Below, in pieces: positions 1-11,492 of a stretch of 64,000 nt of DNA (position 1 is its first letter; each line of letters begins with the position of its first letter). The position numbers and the translations under genes were made by a program. The DNA comes from Catonia carolina (lineage: Eukaryota; Arthropoda; Insecta; Hemiptera; Achilidae): assembly GCA_035578175.1 (NCBI GenBank), contig JAQMRL010000011.1, positions 5,281,501 through 5,345,500 of the forward strand, read 5' to 3'. The notes beneath the pieces were generated by a model that worked only from the letters and a program-made list of their open reading frames with translations, did not search any database and was not told where the DNA came from.

Positions 1-1560
1 AAAAACATAAATAGAAAGTTATATCCCCATTGTACTTTCATAATAACGTACCTATTATTGAACTCTTTATTAAAGTTTCACCTAGTAAATATTTTAACCT
101 TAAATAGTTTATATTTTAATCAAATAAATCTTTCATTGTACAGAACTATCCATATGTTATCTAATACACAAAAATTTATATTCGTATATATTTTGAAATA
201 GGTTACTCTTTCGTGATACTATTTGTAAATTTATGAATAGATTTTTTTTAATGTTAAAGATTTTCTTTTAATGGTGTAATAAATAATGTAACAATTTTGA
301 AATAGATTTAAATTGCGTCATAATAATTTAGGCCTAAGAAAGAATTTGAATCTTTTTAAATCTCACATTGTATCAGTTATGAGTTATATAATTTTTTATA
401 ATGGGCTTTATTATGATCATAAATTTTATTTTTCTATTAATATATAAATAGGTACTTATTTAAATATCACATTAGGTTAGATTATGTAATAAATATAATT
501 AAGTTTTTTCTAGTATACTTAGTAACGGATTATAATATTTATAATGTTAAAGTATTAACTGATTTTAAGTTAATATATTTTGATTTATCTGAATAACAAT
601 GTATTCAAAACCGTTTTAAGTGTATTATTATTATTATTTATTTTTTTATTATAGAAGGTATGGTTTCTTTCGTATTGTGTTTAGGTCAGATTAGATCATT
701 TGTTAAGGTTACCACTTACTCAGTTCCGTTAAGCCCTTCTATAATGAGGATTTGTAGTTTGCTAAGCTGTGTCAAAATAAATTAATAAAGGTTATGAAGT
801 ATATTGCTCTAAAAAAAGTTTTAGATACCTTGAAACTAGGTTGTTTTGAACGTTTAAATTATGGGTGCGGTAAATTGAATTATCTTCTCTTTAATAATAC
901 TGCCCTACTAAGGAAGAAGATAGTAAGACCAAAAAGCTGAAATGTGGGAAAATAGGTTTTAAGTATTTTCGACAGCCGTAACATCATTAATAATGTAACA
1001 TCATGATTTTGAGGTATATGGTAAAAAAGGAAGTTTTTTAACTTTTTTTTAACTTTTTTTAAGTTAAACATTAAAAAAAGGTAGTTACAACAATTAAAAA
1101 AAGCAGATACTGATTGTACCACCATTAACTTCGGCCGGTGGGCAAGGACATAATTTATTTGGTTTTTACCTGAGTAATGGAAGTTATAGTAATGGAAGTT
1201 ATAGTTATGGGAATTACCATAACTTCCATTGTTTATACAATATTGTACTTTTACAATGATACATGCTTTAATACAAAGCAGTTGTATTATACAAACACTA
1301 AGAAAAAAATCAGATACTGCTTTTTGCTTAGTTAACATACCTGGTTGGTTGGACGGGGTTGGTAGGAAACCGGAGGCTTGTCGACTAGAGGTTTCCTGAT
1401 TTCGGATATCATAGACCGAAATTAGTTCCATTGGGAATTCAGGAACAGTTGGTATGAAGGAGAAATTATTCGATGAAGTGACCAGGAGAACGAGGAGAAA
1501 AAGAAGAAAGAGGAGAGATATTTAGTTTGAGGTAAATTCATTTCGTACTGCCTGCTCCTA
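1..1560. other. AT-rich intergenic DNA, no gene seen
   Basis: Open frames at 880-1431 and 1422-1760 (minus) have biased, low-complexity composition and no recognisable domain, so I do not call them. At 1174-1203 a 15-bp unit, gtaatggaagttata, occurs twice in tandem. Its reverse complement follows at about 1215-1230, giving a small hairpin. Confidence 0.6.
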
Positions 1561-1882
1561 AGCTTTGTGCAGCTGGGAGGAATGCATTGCGTCTCTACTA
1601 CTGTGATAGATTGCGTTAGTAGTAGTAACGTTTTACTAGTACTGTGTTTGTGGTAGTCACGGGCACTATCTAAACCACTAACTAATCTAATCTTCGGGCA
1701 CTCTCTAATCTTATATATTCGGTGTCGCCGTCGGCAGCAAATAGTCAAAACAACACCCACGTATACCTCCGTACTAGGCAGCCTACTACCTAGCGAATAG
1801 CAATGAGATGATTAGTAGTGTTATGACGTAGCAGCAGTCTGGTACTTCGTCTGTCCTTTTCATCCCGCAGCTGCACAAAGCT
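1561..1882. repeat. short inverted repeat, possible MITE
   Basis: A perfect 15-bp inverted repeat, agctttgtgcagctg at 1561-1575 and its complement at 1868-1882, brackets about 290 bp with no coding sequence. The spacing would fit a MITE, but I see no clear target duplication and no second copy in the window, so chance is possible. Confidence 0.25.
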
Positions 1883-3630
1883 CAGATTCATACAAAGGGT
1901 TTTTAAGTTTTGTGTTTGATTAAAGTCGCGGCAGAAAAAGTTTGGCTATATTTAAAATAGGTTAGGGTAATTTAACGATAAGTTTGTTAGTGATTGATGC
2001 ATTAAATGTTTTAATTGAAATTGAATACAAAAAAACATACTTTTATTTATTTAATTTTCTCATGCTCTACTGCTGAAGCTGGCGCCCAATATTTTTTTAA
2101 AAATCCATATTCAAAAACTTGCCCATAGGTCAATATTTAAAGTGGTGCAACCTTAAACTTTTAGGTGCAATCTAAAACCGATGAACTTTTATGGCAAATC
2201 TGACAATTAGTTTTAATATGCTGGTTATTTGTTTTTAAAGTACTATTTTTGTTCCACGCAAACATATGGAAATGGTTTTTGAACTAAACCATGCATTTTT
2301 ACGGTATTGTGCCATGTATGGTATTTTGATAATTACAAATAAAACAGAAATAGACATGTGATTTTAATAGAAAATTTGTTAATAGAAAACTGGGTACTTT
2401 TTATGCCTAAATAATTGCTGTATCACCGACGAATTTCTAAATAAAATAATTTAAGTCAAACCAATCAACGCAGCAAAGAACAGGCTTTAATTTGGTGTAG
2501 CGTTAAAAATTTCCGTTTGGTTGTTTTTGAGATACTGCTCTTCAAACACAACGGACTTCTGTACATACTATAGTATATTCTATGCACACTATAGTATACT
2601 GCATTTTTATGTCCTTTGTCTCATATACTAAGTCATACAGCCTACATTGTTTTCAAATATGTGTAAATACTTGAAAACCTATTCCAATTTGGTTTCTGAA
2701 ATTTTTATTTATCTATTACGAAGGACTAACTAATGAATCTTTCACTATGAACAAATTTTAAACATTTCATACATAAAAAATCGTAAACCACGAGTAAAAG
2801 AATGGTTTACAATTTCAATCTAACGATACCAATATTACTTTTTTATTTTAGCTATAATTGTAGATATAAAATAGAAATTTCTCGTGTAATGAAGCTGTAC
2901 CATTATCGATAGGTTATAATAGTATCTTTTCATTCCAATGCTAAGATTACTTGCGGCATTCTAGTCAGATACTAATAGTTACTATAATCCGTTTAATTTA
3001 TTAGTACAATTAAGAAATGAATTATTACCGATGGTAGATAGGCACAACTGTCTGCATATCATTCTGAGTTAGGTAATTAATTAACTCTCGTTCACTTCTT
3101 TTTGATTTCAATATAAATTATATTAATTAATTAAAAGTTCATGTTTAATAACATTGAAATATTTTACGTAATATTCCATCTAACATTTTTTTTCTGTATT
3201 AATTACATCAAAATTAATTAATAAAATATTTTCCATTGAGAAAGTTGTCAAAAATAATTATAAAGTATCAAATTCTTGTTTGCATTTTTATTTATAAATT
3301 TATTAAAAAATGATTGGTGTTATAATTAGTGTACGCCTCTGTTGAATCTTCACCTTACAACTGGTTGTCTGAAAGTATTTTTACATAACGATTTCCGAAA
3401 TTTTATCTTGAACCATTTACATTGTACTGGTACCAAACCGGTACCTTTTTGGTTAAAAACTTATTAAAAATAAATAGAAAAGGTATTTTTAATATGTCAA
3501 TAAAAATTATGTTATTACAGAAAATAAATGTATTTGTAAGTAATTTATGGAGTAAATTAACACCAATGCACGGTTCTAAAGTAAAAAACACATCGGTTCG
3601 GTATTATCTACCGTTATCCATAAGTCAGTA
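1883..3630. other. AT-rich intergenic DNA, no gene seen
   Basis: I see nothing recognisable on either strand. The short open frames at 3403-3591 (minus) and 3422-3631 (plus) overlap each other and have no family resemblance. A local duplication of actatagtata occurs near 2570-2600. Confidence 0.6.
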
Positions 3631-4365
3631 GTTTTTTTAAATCCCTAATGTGTGTAACAGACAGGTGGAGTGTCAAATTATTTACACTCAATCTGTTCGT
3701 TGCAGGGCTAAAATAAATAGTTCTGTTTCTTATCACATGGTCAGCCAATTAAATGACTGAATCATTTAAGAACAGAAGAGGTAGAGGTGTAAAAGACACT
3801 AATCAAAATTATCTCCTCTGAAAGTAATAAATTTCATTATACAGCCAGACTCTGTGGTGAATGAAGTGAAGGTGTCAATTGCAGAGTGAAAAATATGTGC
3901 TTTTCAAAGGGTCCGGCATGCTGATCAGCGTACTTTTCCACCCAGTGAGGAAGGCAATTGTAAACCACCTAACTCCTCATTTTACTTAGTAAAACCTCTA
4001 CAGGTTCAAACCAGCCTTTCGGCTGATGACCTTAACAACGCACAATGTGTGACGTTCCAATCTGTTACATATTAGAACACTAAGCAACCCTACGAACCAA
4101 CGAGATGAGGATAATACGTCTTATGACATGTATAACGTGCAGTCTTGCACAGATTTTGACCGACCATTACTCATGGAGTATTTAATTGAACCCAACCATC
4201 AAAGTACATCGTTAACCACTGTCTCGTATTCAAATCCGTATAAATGTAACTACCTTTACTGGGATTCGAACCATGGTACTTACGTCTCCAAAAATTTGAA
4301 CAGTTAAGCATCCGATTAGCGGTGACGAATTTACCACTAGAACAACCCAGTGGGTAGCCTAAGTC
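3631..4365 (-). mobile_element. SINE-A copy, split by a family-B insertion
   Basis: This is a tRNA-derived SINE on the minus strand. Its 5' head, near 4365, carries a box-A-like TTGTTCTAGTGGTA and a box-B-like GGTTCGAATCC, the internal RNA polymerase III promoter of tRNA genes. The body matches copies at 32.7, 33.0, 46.0 and 46.4 kb. The 3' end with its A-rich tail (poly-T on the plus strand) lies at 3631-3656. It is separated from the rest by about 380 bp of family B, whose insertion duplicated roughly AATGTGTG on both sides. The copy is old and mutated. Confidence 0.8.
3657..4038 (+). mobile_element. family-B short retroelement, copy 1
   Basis: This is one of about seven copies of a ~390-bp interspersed repeat; the others are near 8.6, 27.3, 38.4, 43.2, 45.4 and 56.3 kb. 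It has no open frame and no terminal inverted repeats. Its 3' end, ccagcctttcggctgatgac followed by an aac-rich tail, resembles the 3' end of the RTE-like element at 17.3 kb. This copy sits inside a SINE-A with the target AATGTGTG repeated on both sides, as expected for retrotransposition. I infer a SINE-like element mobilised by an RTE-clade LINE. Confidence 0.75.
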
Positions 4366-5808
4366 AATATTTAACCATGACAAATGAACCAATGAATTTT
4401 GTTTTCAAATATCATTACCATTTCGTACAATTTTTGTTGTAATTATCTTACACATGTATAACAATATTATTTAAGGAAAATTGGATTTTGTTTCAGATAT
4501 ATTTTTGAAATTTATAATTCTTATTATTGTTAATGACAAAATAAAATTGTTAGACCCCTGACGAGTATTCTTGAGTTGCGAGATGAAATGAATCATAAAT
4601 TACCTCACTACTTTAGATTACATATTAGTTCTTCCCACCATTTAATTGTTACATAGAATCTACCCTCGAACAATGTCCTGGTACAATGTCCTGGAATGTC
4701 CTGGTACATTCCATCGACAAAAGTTCAAAAACATGCGACCGGGCTATACTAAGTTAGAGAAACTTTGAAATTTTTGAAAAAAATTTAATATGCTGAAATT
4801 TACGGGTTTTAATCAAATAACACTCTGTTGAAGGTAGTTCACGATAGAGAATTTTTACCAGAGATGTCACAAATCTCCAAGAAGAAAGAAAAGAATTAAA
4901 TACGATTGAAATTCCAATCCAATCCCGTAGATTTTAATAGCTGTCAACAAGTGTTATATGAAAACAACAATAAAATAAATATTGTAACATTTGTTCCAGG
5001 TTCTTCCGGGATCTGGTTTTTAACAAAATGATAAAACTTTCTTTTAAACTTATAAAATAGTTTTTATTGACATCAATTTATTACAATAAACTATTACAAA
5101 TATAACTACTAGTTAATTACCGTTAAAACTACTTTAATTAATAATATACTGACTAGCAAAATGTCATTAAAAACTTAAGACCAACTAAACTTCAACTAAA
5201 ATAAAATATGCCTATTTATAATCAATAACAATGAGTTCTTTTATTAGCCAGAAAAACTATAAGGTGAACACGATCGCTATCGTAAATAGAAAAAAAGAGT
5301 TTTTAAAATTCTCTCAAAATTTCATTTATGAACGCCATATAGAGACTACTTATCTCCTGAGGAAAAGATGTGTCGCAGACTGAAAATTCCATTACACTCG
5401 ACGTAGCGGTATATAAAGTATGACAAGATGTAGATCCAGTGACCCCTACCGACCTACCGACAAGCCACAAACCGTATTTACAATGTAGCTTCTAACACTC
5501 CTGAGATCACGACGAGTACGTCAGTGAAAGATTCATCAGATATTGGTTCAGAAGTTTTTGAGATGACCTAGTACATCCAATCATAAATAAAAATTTTCCT
5601 CCCTTTATTTGGTAGATAAATTTTAGCAGAGAGAATTTTCAACAAGAAGTCAAAAACTGAAGTCTTTCAATTATATGTGGTGTCAGTTGTATTAAAACGT
5701 CAACCCTAAAATCTAATAAAATTTAATTGCTTTTTTAAGAACCCGGGTAGTGAAAGTACATGGTATTGTATACTTGAAACCATGATAAACGAGCAATGGG
5801 ACAATATA
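4366..5808. other. intergenic DNA, no gene seen
   Basis: No frame here shows a known domain. The stretch 5330-5580 is slightly less AT-rich but is broken by stops in all frames that I read. Near 4673-4708 there is a local duplication of a caatgtcctggtac-like unit. Confidence 0.55.
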
Positions 5809-5820
5809 CCCGTATATTCG

Positions 5821-5884
5821 CGTGTATAACGCGCACTTTTTTCCAAGAATTTCTCCCCAAAAATGGGGGTGCGCGTTATACACG
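5821..5884. repeat. subterminal palindrome at the pogo element left end
   Basis: A perfect 16-bp inverted repeat, cgtgtataacgcgcac at 5821-5836 and its complement at 5869-5884, has a 32-nt spacer containing a ccccaaaaatgggg mini-palindrome. The same motif occurs three times in direct orientation at the right end, so the left end carries two opposed transposase-site-like units. Confidence 0.85.
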
Positions 5885-6281
5885 AATACGCCTGATTAAA
5901 AAAAAACGCTTAAATTAAAAATACAGATAATTCTTTTTATTTTAAAAATAAATATATAGATAGTCGTTTTTGCTTTATCATCTAAAATAAAAAATGTTTT
6001 TAAGATAATGGCAAAAATAGTATTATGGTATGTTTTTTATGGCACATTATCTGCGTTTTAGTTTCCAGCCGTTCACTGCCGATTCATTTGCGCCAGAAAA
6101 AATTCAGGAATATTTTCGTGTGTGAGCATATACCTATTATAGATAGTCGTTCCTGGAAATCCCCATCCATTCGGGTGTTGCTGTGTTACGCTACCTTACT
6201 TGGGTTTAGTTCGTAATTGCTAGTCGGCTTGATCAGTACCAACGTAGCTTTTTAGATTTCAGCATTTATTTTTTATTTACA

Positions 6282-7539
6282 ATGAGTGAAAAGACATCTC
6301 GTTCTTCCTATACGGCAAAATTTAAACTGATAGTAATAAAACACGCAGAAGAAAATGGCAATCGGGCTGCATCGTGTAAATTTAATGTACCAGAAACAAA
6401 TGTTTGGGAGTGGAAAAAACAAAAAGCAAGATTAAGTGTGATGGAAAAACTCATGATCGGCGGTCTTTTCGTAGTAAGAAAGTAGATCCATCCAGACGTA
6501 GAAACCCAGCTAGTCAAGTATATACAAGAAAAAAAAACGGAGCTTTTTCTGTGACTACAGAAATGATACAAATTCAAGCAAGGCGACTTGCTGAACGTGT
6601 TAACATCGAAAATACAAAATTTGGCGCAAGCCGTGGTTGGTGTGTTAAGTTTCTTCGCAGACACGGTCTTTCGATTCGAAGACGAACCACTTTAGCTCAA
6701 CGTTTACCGGAAGAATATGAAAATAAAATCATCGAGTTTAATCGATTCATCTTATTAGTGAGGGATAAGGATAATTTCGCTTTGTCTCAAATTGGGAACG
6801 CTGACCAGTGCCCTGTATTTTGGGATATGCCGATGGCTACTACAGTTGAACACAAGGGAGCCAATTCTATACCGATCAGAACAACAAAATACGAGAAACA
6901 ACGTTGCACGGTAATGCTTGTAATTACCGCTGATGAACACAAGTTGCCTTCGTATGTAGTTCTTAAACGGAAAACTCTGCCTAAAGAAAAGCTTCCGCAT
7001 GGTGTTATTGTTCGTGCCCAAGAGAAAGGATGGATGGAGGAAAAATTAGTTTTACACTGGATCGAACCAGTGAGGAATCGAAGACCAGGTGCTTTGTTAA
7101 AGCAAAAAAAATATTAGTCCTGGATAGTTTCAAAGCGCATTTAACTGAAACCGTTAAGGAAAAGCTAAAAGTTATGAAAACTCTTTTGGCAGTAATTCTA
7201 GGAGGATTAACATCCGTACTTCAACCTTTAGACGTGTCAGTTAATAAACCTTTCAAAGGCAGTTTTAGGAAACTTTACACTCAGTGGATGTGCGATGGTA
7301 AACACTTGTATACACCATCTAGAAAACTGAAAAGACTACCACTGTCACTTATACTGGAGTGGATTCTAAAAGCCTGGAATGCAGTGAAATATGAAATAGC
7401 CGTGAAGAGCTTCAAGAGGTGTGGAATATCTAACCGCCTAGATAGTACGGAGGACTGCGCGCTCTGGGATAACAGTGATAGTGAAGATGTACCCGGGAAC
7501 GAAGAAATTTCGTCATCTTCGGAAAGTAATGGTGAGTAA
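6282..7539 (+). pseudogene. pogo/Tigger-like DDE transposase, two frameshifts
   Basis: The transposase would bind the element ends and catalyse cut-and-paste transposition through a DDE active site. Residues 1-60 (from ATG at 6282) resemble a psq/CENP-B-type helix-turn-helix, with RAASCKFNVPETNVWEWKKQ. The next block contains ASRGWCVKFLRRHGLS, typical of the second Tc5/CENP-B DNA-binding domain, then the DDE_1 domain. The three acidic residues are visible in NADQCPVFWDMP, LVLDSFKAH and LQPLDVSVNKPF, with about 35 residues between the last two. The acidic serine-rich C-terminus ends at 7539. The frame shifts between about 6410 and 6485, and again near 7100 within an A-rich run, so the gene is broken as written. 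Family resemblance is strong. Confidence 0.93.
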
Positions 7540-7700
7540 AAAATTGCATTGAAATTAAATACTTAAACTGTAATGCAAGTTGTTTCAAATTGTTCGTTTT
7601 TTGATAGTTCAATAAATATTTTTTTCAAGTGAAAATCGTCTACTTATTTATTTTTTCAGATATGAAATATTTTTACCTAAAATATTATAATTAATTACGG

Positions 7701-7783
7701 GTGCGCGTTATACACGAGTGCGCGCTATACACGAGTGCGCGCTATACACGAGTAAATACGGATATAAATACGAGTAAATACGG
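7701..7783. repeat. three 17-bp tandem repeats at the pogo element right end
   Basis: The unit gtgcgcg(t/c)tatacacga is repeated three times in a row at 7701-7751. A degenerate gtaaatacgg unit, present twice, follows up to the element end. The same motif forms the left-end palindrome. These are candidate transposase binding sites. Confidence 0.85.
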
Positions 7784-7916
7784 TACTACAAGATATAAAA
7801 TGCCGTATAAGTAAAAGCAATATTTAATGATATGATTTATATATTCAAGAACCACGTCATATCTCATGCAACAAAAAATAAGACTTAGTCACTCATTTTC
7901 GTACATCATCATTCTC

Positions 7917-8192
7917 CACCGTCTGCATTAACAGAAATTGCAAAACAGTCAAACGTAAAACAAGAAAAAACTTTTATACGGATTTGAATAATATACAAGA
8001 TTACCGGTGTACTTTGATGGTTGGGGTTCAATTAACCATAATATCTCAGGAATGATCGGCCGGAGTCTGTACAAGACTACATCTCATTTACACGTCATAC
8101 ACATCATCCTCATCTCATTGGGTCATGTGGTTGCTTAATGTTCTAAATTAAACAGATTGCAACCTATGCCCATTAGGGATTAAAAAAAAATC
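7917..8192 (+). mobile_element. family-E fragment and 5'-truncated SINE-A
   Basis: The first part, 7917-7966, is a ~50-bp sequence beginning ccaccgtctgcatt that recurs at 51600-51650. From about 7974 to 8192 the SINE-A body follows on the plus strand, including accggtgtactttgatgg and ending in a run of A. The tRNA-like head is missing, so this is a 5'-truncated retrotransposed copy. Confidence 0.7.
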
Positions 8193-8227
8193 TCAGGTAT
8201 TTTAGTTTATTTCTGTATAATGTAGAG

Positions 8228-8552
8228 TTCTGGCCTTGAATGAAGCATTCAAAAGGAAACTGGAGGTATTTAAGATGTGGCCGTATAGATGAATGTTGGA
8301 AGAACTATGAGAGTACTTGTATGACAAATGTATAGGTTCTCAGATAATGAAGAGAAAGGTAGAAATCTTTTACTCCATCAATTGTAGGGACCTCCAATAA
8401 TTGGAACATATCGTAAGGAATGGTTCCAGAAATTCGTTACTTCAAGCCATTTTGCGAGGGAAAATATAAGAAAAATGTGGACCTGGCAAAAGAAAGGTAC
8501 TGTTGCTTAGAAATTTTTGATGTAGGTTTGGGAGAAACTCAGTAGAACTGTT
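8228..8552 (+). pseudogene. RTE-like reverse transcriptase C-terminal fragment
   Basis: Read across several frameshifts and stops, the plus strand gives FKRKLEVFKMW, then LEHIVRNGSRNSLLQAI, LRGKI, GPGKRK and finally SVELFR. This series matches the C-terminal region downstream of the reverse transcriptase domain in insect RTE-type LINEs, usually seen as a Lx-GHIxR, QGKIEG, GPGRRR, SSxELFR pattern. The copy is heavily decayed. It ends exactly where the inverted family-B copy begins. Another fragment of the same type is at 44541-44738. Confidence 0.72.
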
Positions 8553-8934
8553 TAGGTCATCAGCCGAACGGCTGGTTCGATCCTGTAGTTTTTTTATAAA
8601 TAAAACGAGGAGTGAGATTGTTTACTATTGCCTTCCTCATAGAGTGAAAAAGTAGCCTACGCTTATCAGCATCTGAAAAGCACATTTTTTACTCTGCAAA
8701 TGACACCTTTACTTCATTCACCATAGGTTCGGCTGTATAATGAAATTCATTACTTTCAGATGAGATAACTCTGATTAGTGTCTTTTACACCTCTAACTCT
8801 GCTGTTCTTAAATGATTTAGTCATTCAATTGGCTGACCATTTGATAAGAAACAGAACTATTTATTTTAGCCCTGCAATGAAGAGATTGAGTGTAAATAAT
8901 CTGATACTCCACCTGTCTATTATGGGCATTCAGG
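8553..8934 (-). mobile_element. family-B short retroelement, copy 2
   Basis: This is an inverted copy of the ~390-bp repeat at 3657-4038, collinear over essentially its whole length, with scattered substitutions and a small deletion. It begins on the plus strand at gtttaggtcatcagccga, directly after the RTE fragment. An open frame at 8778-8966 across it is not meaningful, since other copies do not keep it open. Confidence 0.8.
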
Positions 8935-10593
8935 AGAACTATTCCGCTGTAAAACGAATAAGGTGAAAATTGTTATGAGGGTGTGCAACATTTAGAACTG
9001 GTAGGTACCTGAAGAGAGACCTTTTTTGGAAGTTAAGACAGTACATTTGGAAGTCCGTGTTAAAAAATATAAGTTGGTTTCCATGAGAACCAATGTTTTA
9101 TTATTATTATTATTATTATTATTACCTTTTAGTGGCAGAATGTCTGTGGTTTGTATAAGTGGTGACGGCAAAAAATAAAAATTAACAATACGTTTAATAA
9201 ATTTATATTACATTATAACATTTCTAGTATCAAGAAATTATCTTTGTAATGTACAAAGCTCGTTACATATTCATGCACTAAAGTACAAACTAAAACAAGA
9301 AATGGGCGTTAAAAATGTTTTATACTAATTGTTCGTATAAACAATCTTGAACAACCGTTTAATTCTCGATTTTAATTCAAAATTTATTCGTTCAATTTAT
9401 TTAAACTCAATTTAAATAACATTGATATTACATTACTAACATCGTGAAGACTTATTCATTTTATAAAACAAGTTGTATCATTATATTGCGGTGCAGGAAA
9501 AGGTGTTACTTGCAGATGCAATTGTATCTAACATGCATACACCGTATTGTATATCATCAGTTACAATGCCTCAGGCCATAGGGCCTATTTATCCATTTTA
9601 AATCTACCGTTATATTCTTTTACATTTTATTATAATATGTCATTCATAACATATTGTTTCACTGCATACTTAACATTTATATTACGTATTACATACAATT
9701 GGTATTACTGTTTTAAAAATAGAAGAATTAACTCTTATAGGTGTCTTTCAATGAAATAAATAAATTAATAAAACAGTACAGAAAATCATTTTAAAACTAA
9801 ATTACGTGAAAAGTTATCGTTGATATTTTGAACCTGTAGGTAAATCTGATATCGGGAAGCCAAGAGAAATAGGTAGTAGGCCTACTGGAACAGGTTCGAA
9901 AGTAATCATAGTTTTTTTTATTCTTAATTTGTATGTATCTATTCAATTTAAAACAATAAGTAACACCAATACCCAATGAGATGAGGATGATAATATCATC
10001 TATTTATTATGCATAATGATTAAATGAAAAGTACTCTTTTACAGACTCAGGGCGACCATTCCTGAGAGAGTATGATTAATGTAACCCTACCCATCAAAGT
10101 AAACTGGTAACCACTGTCTAGTTTTTAAATCCGTTTAAAAGTAACTACAGTTGTTTCAAATTATGAAGATAGTGACTTCTCCCCTGAGGAATAATTTAGA
10201 ATTTTTTAAACAATTTCCCTGTTTGAAATTTAAAATTCCCTCTACAATGTTTTTAATTGTTTTTATTACAAGTTTTAATTTATTTTTATTGTTATAATTC
10301 ATAAAATGATGTTACAGAAAATGTGTTATTAAAAAGTTTATTAATCTCGCATTTAAAAATAATAATATTTAATTAAGAATAAAGTTTTCAGAACGATTTA
10401 AAGTATATTTTTACAATGGTAACTACAAATTCTTGTAATACGCGGTGTAAGTAAATAGATTACTACTTTAATCTAATGATATGGTAAGTGACAAAATTAT
10501 GTAAACAATTCCTCTAGAGATAACGAAGTCAGTAAAACATTAACAAAAAAAAAATCCCTTTTAACCACTTCATACTAGTTGTGGCTATTAGTA
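8935..10593. other. intergenic DNA with a TTA microsatellite and partial SINE-A
   Basis: A (tta)n microsatellite lies at about 9097-9124. A degraded minus-strand SINE-A fragment lies at about 9965-10155, with cccaatgagatgaggatga and the aaccactgtctagt block, but no intact tRNA head. The rest shows no gene. The open frame 9547-9759 is AT-rich and without recognisable features. Confidence 0.6.
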
Positions 10594-11492
10594 AACGAGA
10601 CTGACGTTGTAAAAAATTTAATTTTAATTTTATACATAATCACTTATTGTCACCTTCAATATATACTCCTTCTATATCCGTACAACGCTCAATGCGAATT
10701 TTCCATTGTTGGAAACAGTGCTGGAAGTCATCTTCTGTCAGCTCCTTCAGGACACGTGCCGCTCAAAAATGCTTGAAATGAAGCTCGCAAAAATGTTTGT
10801 ACAGACACTTAGTTAGCGATTGAAAATGACCTAAATTTTTTGGAAACGATAATAACATGTGATGAAACGTTGTTTTTTCTTATGATCCGGAAACGCAGCG
10901 CCAATCCATGCAGTGGAAGAGCCGAACTTCACCGAGAACCAAAAAAGCTCGATGAGCAAGTCAAAATTTAAAGCAATGATGATTGTTTTTTTTGCTATCC
11001 ATAGGATTGTGTACCTTCACTGGGTTTCTGAAGGTCAAACAATTAATCAATATAACTACCTTGAGCTTTCTAAACTACGACAATGAGTAAGGAAAAAACG
11101 CCCCGAAATGTGGAAGGACAAATTATGGTGTTTTCCACCAAGACAATGCGCCAACTCATTCCGCGTTATCTGTCAAGAGGTCCAAGCCAAGTACAGCATT
11201 TCAGTGTTAGAACATCCACCTTATTCACCAGATCTTTCACCATGTGACTTTTACCTGTTCCCTAAGGTGAAATCTGTATTAAAAGGGACAAGATTTGAAA
11301 CTGTGGAAGCTGTAAAAGAGAAAGCGGCACGTGTCCTGATGGAGCTGACAGAAGATGACTTCCAGCACTGTTTCCAACAATAGAAAATTCGCATAGAGCG
11401 TTGTAAGGATAGAGAAGAAGTGTATATTGAAGGTGGCATACAATAAGTGATTATGTACAAAATAAAAATAAAATTTCATACGTCAGTTTCGT
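10594..11492 (+). mobile_element. mariner element with fold-back ends
   Basis: The element is about 900 bp, shorter than the usual ~1.3 kb mariner. It lies between TA dinucleotides at 10592-10593 and 11493-11494. The ends start AACGAGACTGACG and, on the other strand, ACGAAACTGACG. About 170 bp at the left (10594-10763) is an inverted copy of the right 170 bp (11323-11492), including the last stretch of transposase coding sequence. The true 5' half of the gene is therefore missing. It has been replaced by a reversed copy of the 3' end. Confidence 0.85.
10780..11382 (+). pseudogene. mariner transposase, 5'-deleted and frameshifted
   Basis: This fragment encodes the catalytic half of a mariner transposase. 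Visible pieces are ENDLNFLETIITCDETLFF (the first catalytic Asp, codon at 10861), DPETQRQSMQWKS, then HPPYSPDLSPCDFYLFPK with the third Asp, and FETVEAVKEKA near the end. The second Asp motif, normally HQDNAP, falls in a frameshifted spot near 11140 and reads PPRQCANS. The open part, 11108-11383, ends FQHCFQQ. The N-terminal DNA-binding domain is absent. The protein cannot be active as written. Confidence 0.9.

Larger units (their letters stand above)
5809..7783 (+). mobile_element. pogo/Tigger-type DNA transposon, both ends visible
   Basis: The element is about 1975 bp and is flanked by TA (5807-5808 and 7784-7785), the target site of the Tc1/mariner/pogo superfamily. The left end begins CCCGTATATTCGCGTGTA and the right end, read on the minus strand, begins CCGTATTTACTCG. 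Both ends then continue into a GTGTATAACGCGCAC-type motif. The single gene inside is a frameshifted pogo-like transposase at 6282-7539. The terminal motif recurs several times at both ends, as expected for transposase binding sites. Boundaries are set from the TA dinucleotides and the inverted-repeat match and could move by a few bases at the right end. Confidence 0.88.

Noticed and set aside
880..1760. Two overlapping minus-strand frames of 183 and 112 residues
   Set aside because: No domain, biased composition, no splice or promoter context. Length is plausible by chance.
7701..7751. CRISPR-like short repeats
   Set aside because: The three 17-bp units are directly adjacent with no spacers and belong to the pogo element end.
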